From positions 1,016,001 through 1,080,000 of the forward strand of contig JAVFKF010000006.1 of NCBI GenBank assembly GCA_036926295.1: a stretch of DNA of 64,000 nucleotides. Reading direction: 5' to 3'. The position numbers and the translations under genes are program-made. Numbering within the stretch: position 1 is the first letter of the stretch; each line of letters begins with the position of its first letter. Shown in pieces: positions 61,821-64,000 of this stretch. The stretch comes from Pachydiplax longipennis (Eukaryota; Arthropoda; Insecta; Odonata; Libellulidae). Under the pieces are notes generated by a model, which saw nothing but the letters and a program-made list of their open reading frames with translations, searched no databases and was not told the origin of the DNA.

Positions 61821-64000
61821 CCTCCTCACACTGCCACAGTTCATTGCCTCAACGGGGCGGAGGGGTGTTAACGGAGGTTGGAGGCGATGCATAGCCCAGG
61901 TTCAACCATGCTAAGAAGGCTTCAACAATATCTCCGGCCAAATTGTGAAAGTGGTATTCACCAACCGGCAGTAGGACAGCCTGGTGAATTAATGTCCTTC
62001 ATCCCCCAAATGCAATTACAATTTTCATGATGAGCTTCTGTAATGGAAATTTATCCGGACGTAAAAGCACCACCCATTCGGATGTCCGGGAGGTGGTGGC
62101 ATTACAGAGGTCCATCATGAGGAAAAGAGCTACCACCCTCCACTTTGCGACTTACAATTGCCGCAGCTTGAAGAGTGAAGACAGACTACTGGAACTACTG
62201 AATGAAGCAGAGAAGATAAATTGGGACGTCATCGGGCTCAGCGAAGTTAGAAGAAAATCAGAAGACTTGATTACACTCAAGGAAGGTAATTTATTTTATT
62301 ACAGGGGTACTAAGGATGGAAGACTAGGAGGTGTCGGGTTCCTGATCAACAAGAGATGGAAAAACAATGTACAGAAGATAGAAAGTATATCTGAGAGAAT
62401 TTGCAAGCTCATACTCAAGATAAATGAGCGTTACTCTATTCAGATCATACAAGTCTACGCACCAACAGCAGCAAGCAGCGAAGAAGAAATTGAAAAATTT
62501 TACCAAACTCTGGGCACTGAGCACGATAAGGAAGCCCACTACTATAAAATAATTATGGGCGATTTTAACGCTCGTGTAGGTCAACAGGAAGCCGATGACA
62601 CCGTCGCAGGACAATACGGACTGGGCCAGAGAAACGAACGTGGTCACCGCCTGATAGAGTTTGCTGAATGCACCAATATGTACATAACAAATACATATTA
62701 CAAGAAGAACCCAAAAAGGAAGTGGACTTGGAGAGGACCCAACGGAGCAAAAAATGAAATAGATTACATATTGGTTAATAAACTCTACACAGTGACAGAC
62801 TGTGAAGTCTTGAATAACTTTAGCACTGGAAGTGACCACAGGATTGTAAGATGCAGATTGAAGATTAATCTCCAAATGGAACGCAAGAAGTTGATTTCAT
62901 GCAAGAAACATGAAATAAGCATCAAAAAACTAGAGGAAAACAAGAATAAATATCAGCTTGAGCTAAAAAATAGATTCTCAGCACTTCAAGAAGAAGAACT
63001 AGAAACCAAAGTCATGCAAGCTGTTAAGGAAGCAGCAGAAGAAGTAGCAAGCACACCAAGAAGAGCTAAAGATAGAAAGCTAAGTGACAGCACCCGACAA
63101 ATGATGAAACGACGTAAGGAACTGAAGAATTCAGATACACAAAAGGATAACATCGAATACGCCGAGCTTAGTAAGGCTATCAGGATGGCAATTAAGGAAG
63201 ACGTGAGAAAATTCAATGAGAGAATTGTGCAAGAGGCTATAGAAAACAGCAAAAGTATGAAGAAGACCAGACAACGCCTAGCAATTGGAAGAAAACAGAT
63301 TTTAGCCATACAGAAGGAAGATGGTACAAGAACTTGCAACAGACAAGCAATACTAAGGACGGTAGCAGAATACTTTGGCAACCTATACAAGAAGGAAGAA
63401 AATGCTGAAGAGGAAAACCAAGAAGAAAGCCAAAACCAACGAGATCCCCTCTCTATTCTCCCAGGAGAAGTAACTGCAGCAATAAAGCAGACGAAGAACG
63501 GAAAAGCAGGAGGCATAGATGGAGTGTTAGCAGAATATTTAAAACTTGGTGGAACAGAAGTTGCACACGTTTTAGCGCAGTTATTCACAACTTGCCTGAA
63601 ACAAGGAAGAATCCCCCAGGACTGGAATCATGCAAGAATAGTCCTTTTGCACAAGAAAGGAAGCAAGGAAGAGCTGAAGAATTACCGCCCCATCAGTCTC
63701 CTTCCTGTTGTTTACAAAACATTCATGAGGATAATAGCTGAACGGATAAAGATTATTCTATCATCTGCCCAGCCTAGAGAACAAGCAGGATTCCGGAAGG
63801 GCTTCAGTACTATGGACCACATCCACACACTACAAGAAATAATCAGCAGGACGAATGAATATGAGATGCCACTAGTACTATGCTTTGTGGACTATGCTCA
63901 GGCCTTCGACTCAGTAAGTACCTCCTCTACACTAGAAGCTCTGGAAAAACAAGGAGTAGATGCAGAGTACATCCGACTCCTACGCAACATTTATAAAAAT
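61821..64000 (+). mobile_element. RTE/BovB-like LINE, open to the window edge
   Basis: The 5' region from about 61821 leads into one long reading frame; the element continues beyond the window. It sits immediately right of a microsatellite. Confidence 0.85.
62027..64000 (+). CDS. RTE-type endonuclease/reverse transcriptase ORF (partial, intact so far)
   Basis: From ATG at 62027 (second Met at 62117) 658 codons run without a stop to the window end. The APE endonuclease covers about residues 35-280: TYNCRSLKSED, WDVIGLSEVRRKSED, YYKIIMGDFNARVGQQ, RNERGHRLIEFAE, KWTWRGPNGAKNEIDYILV and TGSDHRIV, with catalytic E, D/N and the SDH motif in place. A basic linker follows. The RT begins at NGKAGGIDGVLAEYLKLGG, then NYRPISLLPVVYKTFMR, AGFRKGFSTMDHI and CFVDYAQAFDSV. 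The YADD block and C-terminus lie beyond 64000. GDFNARVG with RNERG and WTW is the RTE/BovB pattern. Confidence 0.9.
   Translation, partial: MMSFCNGNLSGRKSTTHSDVREVVALQRSIMRKRATTLHFATYNCRSLKSEDRLLELLNEAEKINWDVIGLSEVRRKSEDLITLKEGNLFYYRGTKDGRLGGVGFLINKRWKNNVQKIESISERICKLILKINERYSIQIIQVYAPTAASSEEEIEKFYQTLGTEHDKEAHYYKIIMGDFNARVGQQEADDTVAGQYGLGQRNERGHRLIEFAECTNMYITNTYYKKNPKRKWTWRGPNGAKNEIDYILVNKLYTVTDCEVLNNFSTGSDHRIVRCRLKINLQMERKKLISCKKHEISIKKLEENKNKYQLELKNRFSALQEEELETKVMQAVKEAAEEVASTPRRAKDRKLSDSTRQMMKRRKELKNSDTQKDNIEYAELSKAIRMAIKEDVRKFNERIVQEAIENSKSMKKTRQRLAIGRKQILAIQKEDGTRTCNRQAILRTVAEYFGNLYKKEENAEEENQEESQNQRDPLSILPGEVTAAIKQTKNGKAGGIDGVLAEYLKLGGTEVAHVLAQLFTTCLKQGRIPQDWNHARIVLLHKKGSKEELKNYRPISLLPVVYKTFMRIIAERIKIILSSAQPREQAGFRKGFSTMDHIHTLQEIISRTNEYEMPLVLCFVDYAQAFDSVSTSSTLEALEKQGVDAEYIRLLRNIYKN

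Noticed and set aside
62324..63588. Minus-strand ORFs of 183 and 200 codons
   Set aside because: Antisense shadows of the RTE-like reading frame, which has the catalytic motifs.

Overview
The window is nuclear DNA of an arthropod, most likely an insect. It is AT-rich, its genes are split by long introns, and the introns are packed with non-LTR retrotransposons, Penelope-like remnants, DNA transposons and tRNA-derived SINEs. One host gene encodes a chitin-binding (Rebers-Riddiford) cuticular protein. Nothing in the window looks bacterial or organellar. I do not assign a species.

Two host genes can be assembled exon by exon. (1) A cuticular protein gene on + runs from a TATA promoter and a five-codon first exon (157-171) through exons 14884-15534, 21305-21495 and 29401-29569. 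It encodes 341 residues with a signal peptide and a C-terminal R&R domain. (2) A complete deoxyribose-phosphate aldolase gene (DERA) on - has six coding exons: 47799-47760, 47680-47531, 47249-47043, 45448-45314, 37744-37500 and 27869-27660. It encodes 328 residues and keeps all catalytic residues. The two genes are interlocked tail to tail: the last DERA exon lies in the last intron of the cuticle gene, and the last cuticle exon lies in the last intron of DERA. (3) Two or three exons of an unidentified conserved-looking gene lie on - at 59691-56687.

Layout. 1-14.8 kb: cuticle promoter and first exon, then a 14.7 kb intron with a mariner-like remnant, a Penelope-like (GIY-YIG) fragment fused to another repeat, a hairpin element with a hammerhead-like core, a LINE remnant (-) near 7 kb, a 626 bp TIR element and a SINE. 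14.8-29.6 kb: the remaining cuticle exons, separated by a 2.2 kb DNA transposon, an RTE-like fragment, a second copy of the Penelope composite, a LINE C-terminus and a TIR element ending 52 bp before the last exon. 29.6-47.8 kb: the DERA introns, holding a nearly full-length CR1-like LINE (31.4-35.65 kb), a 2.0 kb TTAA-flanked DNA element (37987-39996), two abutting LINE fragments in opposite orientation, an 870 bp TA-flanked element inside one of them, and a Tigger-like end. 48-64 kb: an inverted pair of near-identical LINE copies, the partial gene, a B-box-bearing repeat, and at the right edge an RTE/BovB-like LINE whose reading frame is open to the end of the window.

I found no CRISPR array, operon or prokaryotic system. 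The most unusual features are the interlocked gene pair, the possible second start of the cuticle gene, the chimeric Penelope/B-box repeat, and several TIR elements whose ends can be placed to the base.
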